The notes under the pieces were generated by a model that was not told the DNA's origin, did no database searches, and was given only the letters and a program-made list of their open reading frames with translations. A program made the translations under genes and the position numbers. Source: Eutrigla gurnardus (lineage: Eukaryota; Chordata; Actinopteri; Perciformes; Triglidae). From it: 64,000 bases of DNA. How positions within the stretch are numbered: the stretch's first letter is position 1; every line of letters starts with the position of its first letter. The stretch is from NCBI GenBank assembly GCA_963514095.1, contig OY741266.1, positions 7,158,522 to 7,222,521 on the forward strand, in the 5' to 3' direction. This document shows positions 53,247 through 64,000 of the stretch, piece after piece.

Positions 53247-53460
53247 TTGTTCCGGTCCCAGTGCGTGTCTTGTCCACCGGCCAGGGCAGCGCAGGGAGGA
53301 GGAGTGTGATGACGGAGGGAGACTGCAGTCTGCTGCACTCTGACGGACTGCAGCGAGGACCAGAGTGTGGAGGGGGGGAGGATGGAGGAGGGAACAGAGA
53401 GGTGGGAGGAGCAGACTGACCGAAAAAACTGATGGGAAACACAACGCATGGCTCTTATTA
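53242..53460 (-). other. Untranslated first exon of the SOUL gene
   Basis: Ends CGGAACAAT|GTGAGTACC (53246/53245), a consensus donor placing AT of the start codon on this exon; ACA before it gives A at -3 of the ATG. The sequence is pyrimidine-rich. Its 5' limit and promoter are not defined; the stated right edge is approximate. Confidence 0.6.
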
Positions 53461-53639
53461 TCTGCAGTGCTGCAGCATTCTGCACACCGTTCTCACAGGA
53501 AGTACTGAATTACCATTTAAGCTAGTTCCATGTATTTAGTGCTAAGACATGCCAGTATAGTCCTTGTTGCCCTCCAGTAGTTTTTTGTAGTGTGTTGTAT
53601 TCTTGACTTATATAGGCAGAGACTAACAATGATCTCTTC

Positions 53640-53775
53640 CTCAGGGAGGTGGTCTGAGAACGGTTCATTTCAGAGGGGTCTGAGTTCTCTTGGTGTGTTC
53701 ACATATGTCATAGCTCTGAGATCGTTTCTTGGGCTGAAACAGACCAAGTGTGAAAACACCCTTAGGTGGACTTGT
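53640..53775. repeat. MITE-like fragment
   Basis: Contains GGTGTGTTCACA near 53694 and GTGTGAAAACACCCTTAGG near 53749, the reciprocal end motifs of a fish MITE family also suggested at 55815 and 63833. The interior is short. Low certainty. Confidence 0.35.
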
Positions 53776-53879
53776 TTTAAATAAACAATAAAATACGTTA
53801 TTTGTCCTTGTGTCCTTTGTTTATGTCTTGTGAGTTAAATGGTATGTTTATTTTAAACAGGCAGTGCATAGCCCAAGTA

Positions 53880-54690
53880 CAGGCTGGGTGTTGTCCTTAA
53901 TGGATTTGTGCAACAGCTATGACAACAGGGATTGTGAACAGCTATGACAACCCTTCCACTAGTACTGGGCACCGTGAGACACACCAGAGGCAGTATGTTA
54001 GTGGGCCAACTCCACGGCCAGGCGTTATGCCAGAGATCTTCACAGGAGTGGGCCGCAAGAGGTCACATTTGTCAGAACAATTTGATTTGGCTGCTGAGAT
54101 TAATAACTGGGATGTGGCGCTTATACTGAAGTTTTTGTCTCTCCTGCTGGCAGGATGTGCTAGGGACATGTATAGTGGCTTGACTAAGGAGGCTAAGAAC
54201 AACTATATACTGCTTTATCTTAGTATAAGGCTGCTTAGTCTAAAACCACAGAAGAGGACATTGATCTGGCTTCTGAAATGGAGTTGCTTCGAAGTCTGGA
54301 TCAAACTCATCTCCAGATGCCAAGGTGATGGTGGGACAATTAGTGGGGATGGTTGAGGAGTTGAGGCAGAAAGTGTGGGGTCTTCAGTCTCACAATTCAA
54401 AAGATGCAGCCCCAGTGATACAAAAAACACTCTAAGCCCACTGAAAACCCAGACTGGTACCATAGGTGTAGGGGGCACCTAGTGGTGCAACCAGTCGGGG
54501 CATTAGTGAAGCTGGTGGTGGATGTTGTGAATGGGGATGTAACAGACACCTCAGATGTGATTGCCCATATCTGTAGGGGAACTAGAGGGGGTAGGTACAG
54601 CAGGCCCCCGAGCGCACTATTACAACTGTGGCTTCTGCAGGAAACCAAAGGGGCAGTGGCGGCTCCTGAAGAAAATCTCAGGGGGGGGGG
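53880..54690 (+). pseudogene. Gypsy gag fragment
   Basis: The frame MTTGIVNSYDNPSTSTG, then PEIFTGVGRK and SEQFDLAAEINNWDVALILK, FLSLLLAGCARDMYSGLTKE, AKNNY matches fish Gypsy gag. Further on, a Cys-rich YYNCGFCRKP (about 54630) may be a worn zinc knuckle. It ends at a G-run (54680-54696). Frameshifts are present. Confidence 0.75.
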
Positions 54691-55599
54691 GGGGGTTTCT
54701 GATAACGATTAAGGCAGTGGTTCCCAAATCTTTTCTGCAAAAACGCACAGGAAGCCAGTGGAGGGAAGCCAGTACAGGGGAAATGTGCTCTCGCTTACAT
54801 GTACCAGTTCTTAATATTGAAGTAGGTAGTAAGGCGGAACATATGGGGGAGGGGGGTGGGGGCAGAGCCAAGGGGTGTCCCACAGTTGCTTTGGACAGCT
54901 GATACGCTGTTGACACATCTTGGGTTACCTGAGAGAGGCTTCAAGCCCTTGAATTGGCTGCTATCCATAATCTGTTGTATTGGGAGAACTCACCTCACAT
55001 TGCACCAGATTGACACGTGGTAAATGGACCTGCAATCATATGGCTATTGGGCTCCGCTGCGTCATTCTGCTAAATACACATTTGGCGCCCACACATTTTA
55101 ATTGTGTGCATGAGCTGTGGGGTGCATTCCCTCTTTCTATTTAGTTTGGATTATGATGCATTCATTTGTTTATATAAATTGCTACTTTTTGTGGTTGAAA
55201 TTTCTTGTTTATTTTGGTTAATCATAAATATTGGCAGCTTATATGATTTCAGTTTAATTGGATTTGAAAACTCTTGGATGTCAGCCATATAAGTTTGTTA
55301 TATGTTTTGTTATTTGTGAATGTGTTTTGATTGTGGATGAACCCCACTAACTGTTTTCCTCTTGTCCTTCCAGGTGCTGAGTGCCACATGTGGTGTCCCT
55401 GGTGTCCTTGGGGGTGGTTTCCCCCTTTTAATCTCTGAGTTTAGTTTTCCTTCTTTTGTTTGTGCATGACTTTGGTGTGGTTGGGGTGTCTTCCTGGGAT
55501 CCCTCTCACCTTAGTTCATCACTGGAACACCTCAGCCCTGATAAGGTCTTACCCTTATCCTGTTCTATGACATGTTTTGAATCAGGGACGAGTCACGTT

Positions 55600-55990
55600 T
55601 CAGGAAGGGAGGAATGTAGAGAGAGATGTTTAGACGAGAGTGTGATTGAAGGGGTCGGGTGTGAGTGATTGCACCTGTGTGAGAGGAGAGGAGTCAAAAG
55701 AGGCAGTGTAATTTGGCAGCGCGTGTCTGGAGAGAAGATTTCGGTGAGTAGTATGGGGCAGAAGTCTGGCCAAGCAACTATACGTGAAAAATCCCTAAGT
55801 TAGCATTGAGAATAAGGGTGTTTTTACATATTGTCCTCTTTAAACAAACCAAACTCAGTCTCCTTAAAGTGGACCAGTAGAAGAGGGACTCAGTTCTATT
55901 TCTTCACATCATCAGTGTAAGTTCTCTTCTCGTGTCTGTTCTTGTGTTCCGGGTCATTATATGCTTGTAACTTGCCTAAATACACGTCTA
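55600..55990 (+). mobile_element. Start of a Gypsy-type LTR with polypurine tract
   Basis: AGGAAGGGAGGAA (55602-55614) is a polypurine tract followed by TGTAGAGAGAGATGT (55615), an LTR start. With the gag piece upstream this is likely the 3' LTR of the same, internally deleted element. The right boundary is not determined; the given end is approximate. 54700-55600 shows no coding. Confidence 0.5.
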
Positions 55991-57495
55991 CGTGGTAGCC
56001 ATATGGTCCTAAAGTAGTCCGCTTGGGGAATGCAGCCAGATTATGCTGCGTCGGCTGTAGAACTACATTTTTAGATAACAGGATAAATCCCAGTTTTTAT
56101 CAATAGTTAAAGTCAGAATTTTTAAGAATGATGAAAAAGGCTAAAACTGATTTTCAGACACTTTTAGCCACACATTTCTTCAGTTTTGAGCTTCGACAAA
56201 ACCAGAGGATACTTCAGTCATGGGCACAAAGGGGTAAAATCGCAAAAGAAGACAACTTTAAATTCTTCAATTGAGAACATCAGCTTTATTGTGACAGTCA
56301 CAGACAACCAAACCTTTTGGACTGGTGTTAACAGTGTGTGGCTCCGTCACGCCTGTACAGATGTGTCTGGTTACATCTCAGCAGTCTTCACATCGTCCCT
56401 CACATTCACTCCTTGCCTTCGCCTTTTAAAAAGAATCACTGTAACTGAACCTGCGTCATAATCCTAGATATAAAACAGGAGTAGAAGGGACATTCCCATT
56501 CAACTCAATGTAGCAGGATTGACAGAGGCAGCCATTTTGTGTTCCGTTGCCATAGCGACCATTGTAGCGGGCCACCTCTGTAAACTGACTTATGTCAAGC
56601 GTTGGACTCATTGTACATCGTTTCCTGTAACATCCATAGGTGGAGTCGTAACGTTTGCTTTCACTGCGTCATTGCTCTGTAAGATCCCTCCCCACGCCAT
56701 GCATCTAGCAGTGATGCAAATAAACATTTGTCTCCACTGCTGCAGAGAAGGACACAATACTTAGCTAGCTACTTGTCTAGCTAGCTGCCAAGACACCTAG
56801 CTAACTAGTTACCTAGATACTAAGCTAGCTAGCTATCCTCCTAGCTGCCTAGCACCTAGCCAGCCAGCTGTCTCCAGAGCTGCATCCTCTTTTTCTGGTG
56901 AGCTGTGACATCACTTTACAGCTCCACACATGTTAGTTGTTATGGTGAAAATGCACAACAGTCACCAGTTTCTTTTGTCCTAGTCACATGACTCGTGAAA
57001 ACAGCTGAATGTCCGTTCTACTCCCTTTGTATTTTTAAAGTTCTTACTGTCTGAATGTCTGTCTATAAAGCCTCTGCAGTTCTTAGGAAATAAGAATATC
57101 TGTCAACTATTTACAATGGCCATCTAACCCGCCCTGGCTGCACATGTGTTCTTATCTTTCCCCAATAAATCGTCAATAAGTAATAAAATAAGCTTCACAT
57201 CAAGAGCACAAAGGTAAAACCCAAAGCCAAAGACAAATTGAAAAATGATCCGGTGGGTCACTTCTCTGCCCAGACTGAGGACGAGGAAAACATCCCACCA
57301 TCATGTCACCGTCTGGGCCGAGTTCACAACCACTAAAGCACTAACTTACAGCAGCGGTACATGAGACGGACTGGGAGGACCTCTGACCTCTCCAAAATAT
57401 ACAGGAATACTGAAACATATGTTCAATATGCAATAAGTAGATATATTGAAATATACAACCTCTTCCATATATTTCAATATATGAGGAACAAAGTA
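55991..57495. other. Non-coding; CTAG-rich low-complexity DNA
   Basis: No gene recognised. 56760-56875 is a chain of CTAGCTAGC/ACCTAG motifs, and a similar GCTAAGTTAGC motif recurs at 57780-57850. A perfect 15 bp stem hairpin lies at 57441-57482 (ATATATTGAAATATA, 12-base loop). Confidence 0.5.
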
Positions 57496-57499
57496 ACAG

Positions 57500-58002
57500 A
57501 GAGGCTAAGCCCCGCCCCTTCCTGTGTCTGCCATGGAACCTTATTTCAACATAAATATGTAGGTAGAAACACATGATGTTTATCAGTTTAAAGATAATAA
57601 AGTCTCATGTTGTGTTCTACCTGCTGAAGTATCAGACTAAATCCGTCTTAGTAAAGAGTTTCCACCAACAGGGGGGTAAGTGGCAAGTCTCTGTGTATCA
57701 GGAAGTAACGTTACTCGCTCCTGCTCTCTCTTCCTGCTGATAAAAAGAGTCGCTGGATAAAACACATCAGCTAAGATAAAGTAGCTAAGTTAGCAAGACA
57801 AGCTAATGATTGTGTTGGTGACGTACCTAGCTAAGTTAGCTAGCTAGTAAGACGAGGTCATGGACATATTGGTGGCCTTTTCACACTAAACTAAATGATA
57901 AGATGACAAACCTATGACCATTTAGTTTAGCACACTTCTTTGTATATTTATTCTGGAATGAGGTCCCATGGGGCACACAGGAAGGGGCGGGGCTTAGCCT
58001 CT
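57500..58002. mobile_element. 503 bp MITE with long inverted ends
   Basis: AGAGGCTAAGCCCCGCCCCT (57500) is perfectly inverted at the right end (to 58002), the match running 28 bases and continuing imperfectly to about 65 (CCATGGxACC, then ATAAATAT). ACAG flanks both sides (57496-57499, 58003-58006). The interior includes GCTAAGTTAGC repeats and no coding. Superfamily unclear. Confidence 0.8.
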
Positions 58003-58006
58003 ACAG

Positions 58007-58875
58007 CATACTGTGTGGTGTTGAAATTGTATAATAAGCAATGGAACATCACAGAAAAAGAAGTGTTAACATCTGTGACTTAATGTTAAATATACTCATT
58101 AGCCTTTTACCTGAGTACGGGCCGTCACACACAGACACACACACACTCCCATCAAACACACACACGCACATGAACTCACATCACACACATTAAGGTTCAA
58201 CTAAGAGGCTCGCAGAAGTACCGTTTTAAATAGCCGATATGAACAGAGCGGAAAGCAAGTCTTTCTCTAAAACGATAATGATCTTTGGAGAGAGACAGAA
58301 ATAAAAGAAGGTCAGAGCTCCTTTCCACTTGTCCACCGTCCATGTGGCAGCAGCTCGTCTCCTTCTGAACCCTTCAGCAGGTTCTGGGTCCAGAACAAGG
58401 GTTTTTTGCATAGCCAGACAGTGGACACAACCACTGCAACCACTCCAAGAGTTTCAAAGGGGAAGTCGTCACTGGAGGAAGAGGGGGTCTTGGTCCGTGT
58501 GCACCCATTTATACCAGCTGGTCTGGGGATGTTAAGTGGGTCCTCCCTCCGCCACCAAAGGTGCAGCTTCCTGCTCACAAGGTGGACTCTTTCTGGCGCT
58601 CGCGTCCGTTACATGTTTTCTTGACTTTGGAAATGCCCTCCAGTGCACCAGACTCAGTCACTCTGCATACAGAGGGAAACGGAAGAGATCAATCACTACT
58701 TACAGAGACACTGCTGATCCATTGTTTTCTCCCCACGTTCATCCCAATGTTGAGTTCACACCAAATACCAAGGAATTGTTTGCAACTGAATACAAATTCG
58801 GTGCAAAGACGAACATGTGAACACATGCAAAATAAATATTTCAACTCAGGCGAGAAATTTGTGTGACTCTGTGTC
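58007..58875. other. Non-coding; CA-rich patch
   Basis: 58120-58190 is an imperfect CACACA stretch. Open frames on both strands show no family I recognise. Confidence 0.35.
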
Positions 58876-58876
58876 T

Positions 58877-59140
58877 CTAAAGATGATCAGTGTTGAGGTC
58901 ATCCTCCCCTCTGAATCCTGAGGAGGAAACAAACAAATGTCTCCTGTATCTGTGGTCCCCCAGAGGTCTACGATAGTAGCTCACATTAGTCCAGACACCA
59001 GACCGGACTATGTGGAGGAACCACATTTTTAGCTGGTCACGGGTCTTCCTGTATCCTCTTCCATCTTTGTGAAGTCTCACAATCAGCTTTTTCAATTCCT
59101 CTGGCAATTACTTCCCATGTGGAATCATGACGCAGACATG
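58877..59140 (-). pseudogene. Tc1-like transposase N-terminal fragment
   Basis: The minus strand reads LPEELKKLIVRLHKDGRGYR followed by TRDQLKMW, similar to the first HTH of Tc1-type transposases (RxxIVxLHxxGxgyxxI). The rest diverges and stops. Confidence 0.5.
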
Positions 59141-59471
59141 CAGATAGACAGCTCATAGGTCCAAAATAAAAAAAAGTTATGGTGTTCTCAGGTCATTTTA
59201 TAACCATGTTCATGGTGTGCTCAATTTTCTTTCACTTTTGTTGCATTGACTTTCTACTTTGAGGCCTGTATTTTCAATATAGTCATTCTCAAGTATTTTG
59301 ATTGTTCATCTGAGGAAATACTCTACTTGTCAACTATACTACTACAAAATAATGCATTATTGAGAGGTGATGACATTTTGAATCATTTGACATTTAAGTA
59401 ATCACCAGGGTGTACTCCTGTTGCATACTGTAACTTGTTTTTGTAACTGTTAAGAGTTAATAACAGGGTGC

Positions 59472-62400
59472 TCACACTTCATCCATCTCAACGTCCTCCT
59501 CATCCTGGGGAAGCTGGAGGTAAGGGTTGTTGGATGCTGGTCTGAACTTGTAGCCCGTCAACACAAAGAAGATGAGAGTGGACACCTCCACCAGAAACTG
59601 AAGAAAGACCAGGAGAGAGAAACGTCAGGGAGACATCAATGCATCAATGATATAGATCAGGCGTTTGCTGATCTATGCTTCTGATTAATCAAAATGTCAC
59701 ATTGAATATGTGACAATACTGTCAAAGTTGCCAATATTTTTAAAATTAAAAATTATTTGGTCATGTGAAATAGCAGAATTTCCCTAAAGTAATGTAGCTA
59801 GACATGCAACACAACATAACGTGCAGACTCAGAAGTCCAGCTAGGCTAGCACTACTGACTGGATCGCCATGGCAGAGCCAGGAAAACGTAAAGCTAGGCA
59901 GAAATATGAAAAAGGCACAGGACATTCTGCACAACACTGACGCATTTTAAAGCTTCAATCCCAGAGCGCCACTTCACCTCACTCCAGCTTACAAAGGTCA
60001 GGAACGTCAAAACGTCTGTCAGAGTAGCAGACGACATTTTTCAGAGAATGTACGAAGCACTCAGGGACGTGGGCTTCATATCAGGTGGTTTGAAACACTG
60101 CTCATGCTAAAACGCATAAGGACAGATTCTGTTCTGTCCACTTCAATAAATTCGGTCCAACAGAAGAGGGATTTCACATGAAAACCTAAGAAAATTTAGC
60201 ACTTCTGATGTAGTACAACAAAATAGGAGAATTCAATGTGGACTCTTGATCATTAGATCGCTCTCATCTAAAGCAGTATTAGTCAATGATTTAATATCAG
60301 ATAATCATATTGATTTATTCTGTCTGACTGAAACCTGGCTGCGTGATGAAGACCGTTTGCTTCCTCAGTCATATTCATACTCATATCTTGAGGCAGCAGA
60401 CGTGGAGGAGGAGTTGCAGCCATATTTTATTCAAGCCGATCAATCAACCCGAAACCAAAACTAAACTATAATAACTCATTTGAGAGCCTGATTCTTAGTT
60501 TTTCTTAACCAAACTGTGAAACAACGCAGTCAATTCGGTTTGTTATAGTGTATCGTGCTGCTGATCCATATTCTGAATTCTGAGTTTCTATCAAGTTTAG
60601 TCCTTAAATGAGATCAAGTAATTACTGTGGGATATTTTAATGTCCATGTGGAGGTTGGAAATGACAGCCTTAGTGTAGCATTTACTTATATGTCACTGTT
60701 TGGGCATCCGTATGCTGGGTTTTTTTTTGGCTCTTCATGGTGGACTGGTTGGCCACCCTGTATAATATAGATAAATACAGCTCACAGTAGTGATGGGACC
60801 ATATAGGATTTTATCACACTCACCGTAATCAATCATGGTGAATTTCGTTATTGGGAAACTGTAAATATAATTACAAGTGACTTAAAAAAGCTGTCTAGCT
60901 CACTGTCATGCTAGAGAGGAGAGAATTAGAGTGAAAAAAATATTTTTTGAGAAAACTACACTACTCGCAAAAAGTCAGGGATATTCCGCTTTCAGGTGAA
61001 ATTCCAGGATGAACCTAAAATGCACTAAAACCTTTACAGGTGAACTTGATTTGACCTTCTCTAAACTTTTGAATGCACATGTCCAACTGGACAACTGATC
61101 CTCTGGTGATCGTGAATCATACATCATGTGTTTGCAAACATCCTACTGGCATATATCCAAGTCAAACTTCCAGTTATCACAGGATGTCTCTGACAAACAA
61201 GCACTCATTAAAGTGACAAAGTGGTTCTTACCTCGTAGCACCACTGCCACTGGAAGGGCATTGTGACCTTGAGCAGGATGGCTATGATCCTTGTGAAGTA
61301 GATGTAACACACAATCTAAAGAGAGGAAAACAGATGTTTGTAAATCCCAAAGTTGGCAGTTGGATGCTTGATCTAATGCAGTTTTTAATTTTCCCCTTCT
61401 AATCATGAACAATAGTGTAGATTGAGAAAGAGGTCAAAGAGTATGTGAGGTTTTTAGCAAAGCTTCTGTTGTGACTCTACAGCGATGACGTCATAATAAA
61501 ATAAAAAATATTCAAGAAATACATGAACAACTTCAGTAGTAAATGTTTGCTTTCAATGGTAGCTGGACATTTCAGTTTCACTTACAATCTAAAAATGGAC
61601 GGATAGACGGATGGACGGACGGAACCGGTTCTGGTTCTGGAGGCAGACACCGTTCCCACATTTAAGAGAAGGCTTAAAAACGTTCCTCTTTGACAACACT
61701 TATAGTTAGGGCTGGCTCAGGTTTGCCTTGAACCAGCTCTTAGTTATGCTGCTTTAGGCCTATAAGTATGAAAGCGTACAGAATATACTGTTCGTGTTTT
61801 CCTTTAATCTGTATATTTGGTCTCACGCCTATTGTATGTTGATGGAAATTGATAATCTGCCTTGTTAGTCCATTCCTCCATTGATGTATTAAAAAAAATA
61901 CTGCAGAGCTGATTTCCTTCTTACCATCACATAATAATGCCGGAAGAGTTTGAGCTTCTCCAAGTTCATGGCAGCTGGAAGAGACACAGACCAGATTTAA
62001 TGAAATAAATTACAGTCTCAGAAAACGTTTCGACTTTAACCGATCAGGATTCCCACCTTTGCCGTCAGTGCTGGAGGCCTCCTGTAGATGACGGATGGAC
62101 CTATAAAGACAGGTATGTTTGAGAAGGGTAAATTCGTCTGCACATTCCTGACAAAACCAAAGTTGTGACTTAGATAGGGCTGGGTGATAAAACGATAATT
62201 ATCGCAATATAACTTTTCCTCAATAGAAATATTTTGATTTAAATGATTCCTTCCATGTTTTGACATACAAGACGAACAGCTGATGATAATGAGTATAGCA
62301 CCGTGCCGAACCAATCATGTGGCTGGAAACGTGCTAATGTCACGGCAGCGGTGAACATCAGTGAGTTAAAAGAAAACATGACGTCGGGAACATTCAATCA

Positions 62401-63514
62401 ATCGTTACATATGAAGACACCCTGATGAACAGTGCAAATCTCAAACAACGAGGACACCGTTGAAAAGACAAGGAATTAGCTAGTGTGGAGATGTGTGGGA
62501 TATTGAAATTAAATTGATTGAAATGGTAATTTGTATCTGGAGATTTTGGACTTTATTTTCTCACTCCTGGTAGACTTACCCGTTTCCAACAGCTGTCACT
62601 AAGCTCTTATACCACCAGTCTCAAAACTAGATGTTGTTTTTCAACAGCTTTTAAAATGGAAAATGTAACTGATACACATTAGAGAGAGCACACACACTGA
62701 CCAGACAACGGGGAAGAGGATGGCTCCGCAGCAGATGAGGTCGACCAGAAAGAGAATCTCCTTCCACAGATAGTATTCACTGGAGCCTTCCTCCGTGGAC
62801 TCGATGATGATGTAGGCCACATTAGCCAGGACCTGAGGAGGACGTACACATTCACTGAGGGGAAACAACGGCTACTGCTCAGCCTGTCCAACAAGTTGCA
62901 ACAATTATCGCAAGTTTAACAAATCATGCTCAAACTTGCAATTTTGGAGTGGCTACCACCAGGCCTGAAAACAACACTCAGGGAAACGCTGTTGTCCAAA
63001 CAAACATCCTGAATGGATGCGTCATCTGGCAGGAAATCACCTGAGAGTTTCCTATTTCCTGTCTTTCCATTTAATGTGACAATATAACGTGTTTTCTGTT
63101 TAAAACGACGGTAAGTCCTACTGATCCATCTGTGGTTACGTCTCCAGTCTGATCTGGATCACTGCTGAGATTTGTGGTTTCCAACAAACCCTCAGCAAGG
63201 CTGATTCATCCTGGAGGGACTGACTGGTTGTTATGCACACGCACCTGCAGAGGGATGACGATCATGAAGATCTTCTTCTCCTTGTCAGACAGGATGTATT
63301 TAACAAAAGCCCAGCCGGTTCCGATCAGTGCCAGAGTGATGAACAGGAGCGCCCCCTTGAGCCTGGAAAGTGCATTAATACAAACATACTGTGCCAACAT
63401 ATCCCAAATAAATTTCAGATAGTGAAGCAACTCTACTTACAGGTGTGTGATGTAATACATGACGGCCCAGCCTTCAATAGGATGCCCCTCAGTGTTGATG
63501 AAGTGATAGTTGAT
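59472..63514 (-). CDS. gpr108: gpr108, 3' part (seven exons)
   Basis: Golgi-type seven-transmembrane protein of the GPR107/GPR108 (GOST) family. Exons, all GT-AG and in phase: 63514-63441, 63362-63245, 62832-62702, 62100-62057, 61974-61925, 61315-61232, 59597-59472; 208 residues. They read INYHFINTEGHPIEGWAVMY, LKGALLFITLALIGTGWAF, KYILSDKEKKIFMIVIPLQV, LANVAYIIIESTEEGSSEYY, LWKEILFLVDLICCGAILFP, SIRHLQEASSTDGK, LKLFRHYYVMIVCYIYFTRI, MPFQWQWCYE, FLVEVSTLIFFVLTGYKFRP, NNPYLQLPQDEEDVEMDEV. The INY..GHPIEG, ILSDKEKK, EILFLVDLICC, FQWQW and NNPYLQLPQ blocks favour GPR108 over GPR107. The N-terminal extracellular/luminal half is beyond the right edge. The frame stops just after DEV, about 20 residues earlier than mammals; GTGAGC at that point could be a donor to a further exon. 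Family members act in Golgi trafficking. Confidence 0.93.
60190..60700 (+). pseudogene. LINE endonuclease fragment in a gpr108 intron
   Basis: The frame reads IRSLSSKAVLVNDLISDNHI and DLFCLTETWLRDED, the start of an APE-type endonuclease of jockey/L2-like LINEs, then frameshifts with a worn continuation (about 60400-60700). It is antisense to gpr108, in its last intron. Confidence 0.8.
60958..61145. repeat. Possible mariner-type MITE end
   Basis: ACACTACTCGCAAAAAGTCAGGGATATTC is followed by motifs that I associate with a fish mariner/Tc1 terminal region. Only one end is visible, and the assignment is from memory. Confidence 0.3.
61595..61790 (+). pseudogene. LINE C-terminal fragment with GGAC repeat
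   Basis: A short GGATGGACGGAC repeat (61595-61625) precedes VLEADTVPTFKRRLKTFLF, the end of a LINE ORF2-like protein. 5' truncated. In a gpr108 intron. Confidence 0.6.
62175..62450 (+). mobile_element. hAT terminal fragment in a gpr108 intron
   Basis: TAGGGCTGGGTGATAAAACG (62176) with ATTATCGCAATAT is a familiar hAT terminus in fish. No transposase coding or right end is visible. Confidence 0.55.
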
Positions 63515-63829
63515 CTGAGAGACACAGAGAGCTCCACATCAACACAAAGTTCAGGGCGACCATTTTGGGCACACCTGCGACGAAAAACCAGTGAAGTGCG
63601 ACTAACAATGCTCCTTGGTTGCACGGGTACTCCTACTATGCATTTTCATCCAGAAAGGTGCTGAGGCCATAACACCTGTCCCACCACAGACACGACATCA
63701 TTAGCAGAGTTAACCGCTTCACGACCTTTCTCCCCTGACGCCGTAAGATGCCCGGTCGTGTGATTCGCTCTCCAGTATGCATTATGCATTTACTGCAAAG
63801 AGTACGGCCAGAGCCTGGCTGTGAACGCA

Positions 63830-64000
63830 GCTTTTAGGGCGTTTTCACACCTGCCTTGTTTAGTTCGGTTGAATCGAATCCTGGAGCGTTTCCCCCCTTG
63901 GTGCGGTTCGTTTGGGAAGGTGTGAACACATCAATCGCACTCGGGTGCGGACCAAAACAACCGCACCGAGACCTCCTGGAAGGGGTGGTCTCGGTCCGGT
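63830..64000. mobile_element. Left end of a MITE reaching the window edge
   Basis: TTTTAGGGCGTTTTCACACC (63831) is followed by CCTTG, GGTTGAATCGAAT and GTGCGGTTCGTTTG, the terminal part of a common fish MITE family. The right end is outside the window. Confidence 0.6.

Noticed and set aside
58226..58580. Minus-strand frame considered as a final gpr108 exon
   Set aside because: The sequence does not align convincingly with the GPR108 C-terminus and no in-phase acceptor stood out.
62036..62314. Minus-strand frame overlapping the small gpr108 exon
   Set aside because: Reads through the hAT fragment in the intron; only 62100-62057 is the exon, in another frame.

Overview
This 64 kb window is nuclear DNA of a ray-finned (teleost) fish. 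Three host genes are recognised by exon-by-exon protein homology with GT-AG introns: a class A GPCR (+), a secreted SOUL/heme-binding (HEBP2-like) gene (-) and the 3' half of gpr108 (-). A fourth, cytochrome b5 reductase-like, is present only as its 5' end (+). The rest is mainly transposable elements typical of teleosts: Gypsy, DIRS/Ngaro, jockey/L2-type LINEs, hAT, PIF/Harbinger, Tc1/mariner, MITEs and long (CA)n tracts. Nothing bacterial, no CRISPR array and no convincing tRNA or rRNA gene was seen.

Layout. 1-10.9 kb: an LTR, two decayed hAT copies, a probable LTR split by a MITE, a minus-strand Gypsy pol broken by hAT/LTR-like DNA, and a MITE. 10.9-18.8 kb: a four-layer stack of one IS630/Tc1-mariner-type family. 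An outer element (10898-18768) holds a middle element (11068-15513), which holds a coding copy on the minus strand (about 11320-14739). A second coding copy on the plus strand (16182-18469) sits beside them. 18.8-26.3 kb: a minus-strand DIRS/Ngaro element (gag, RT, RNase H, partial tyrosine recombinase) interrupted by a MITE, a solo LTR and a 5'-truncated LINE. 27.4 kb: the cyb5r-like 5' end, followed by retroelement fragments to 32.5 kb.

33.6-39.6 kb: the GPCR gene. A probable untranslated first exon is followed by a 4.2 kb intron filled by an antisense hAT that is itself split by a Harbinger element; two coding exons follow. 41.6-42.4 kb: a TTAA-flanked MITE. 45.1-53.4 kb: the SOUL gene, whose seven coding segments join in phase into about 346 residues. 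Its start codon is split AT|G by a 3.8 kb intron, two acceptors sit next to long (TG)n tracts, and its last exon adds a long Pro/Ser/Thr-rich tail. 53.9-59.1 kb: Gypsy gag and LTR pieces, a 503 bp MITE and low-complexity DNA. 59.5-63.5 kb: the last seven recognised exons of gpr108, with LINE and hAT pieces in its introns. The window ends inside another MITE-like repeat.

The host genes show no evident functional relation to each other. The coherent story is repeated insertion of transposons into transposons, which can be ordered by which element interrupts which. All calls are from reading the sequence; no database search was run.
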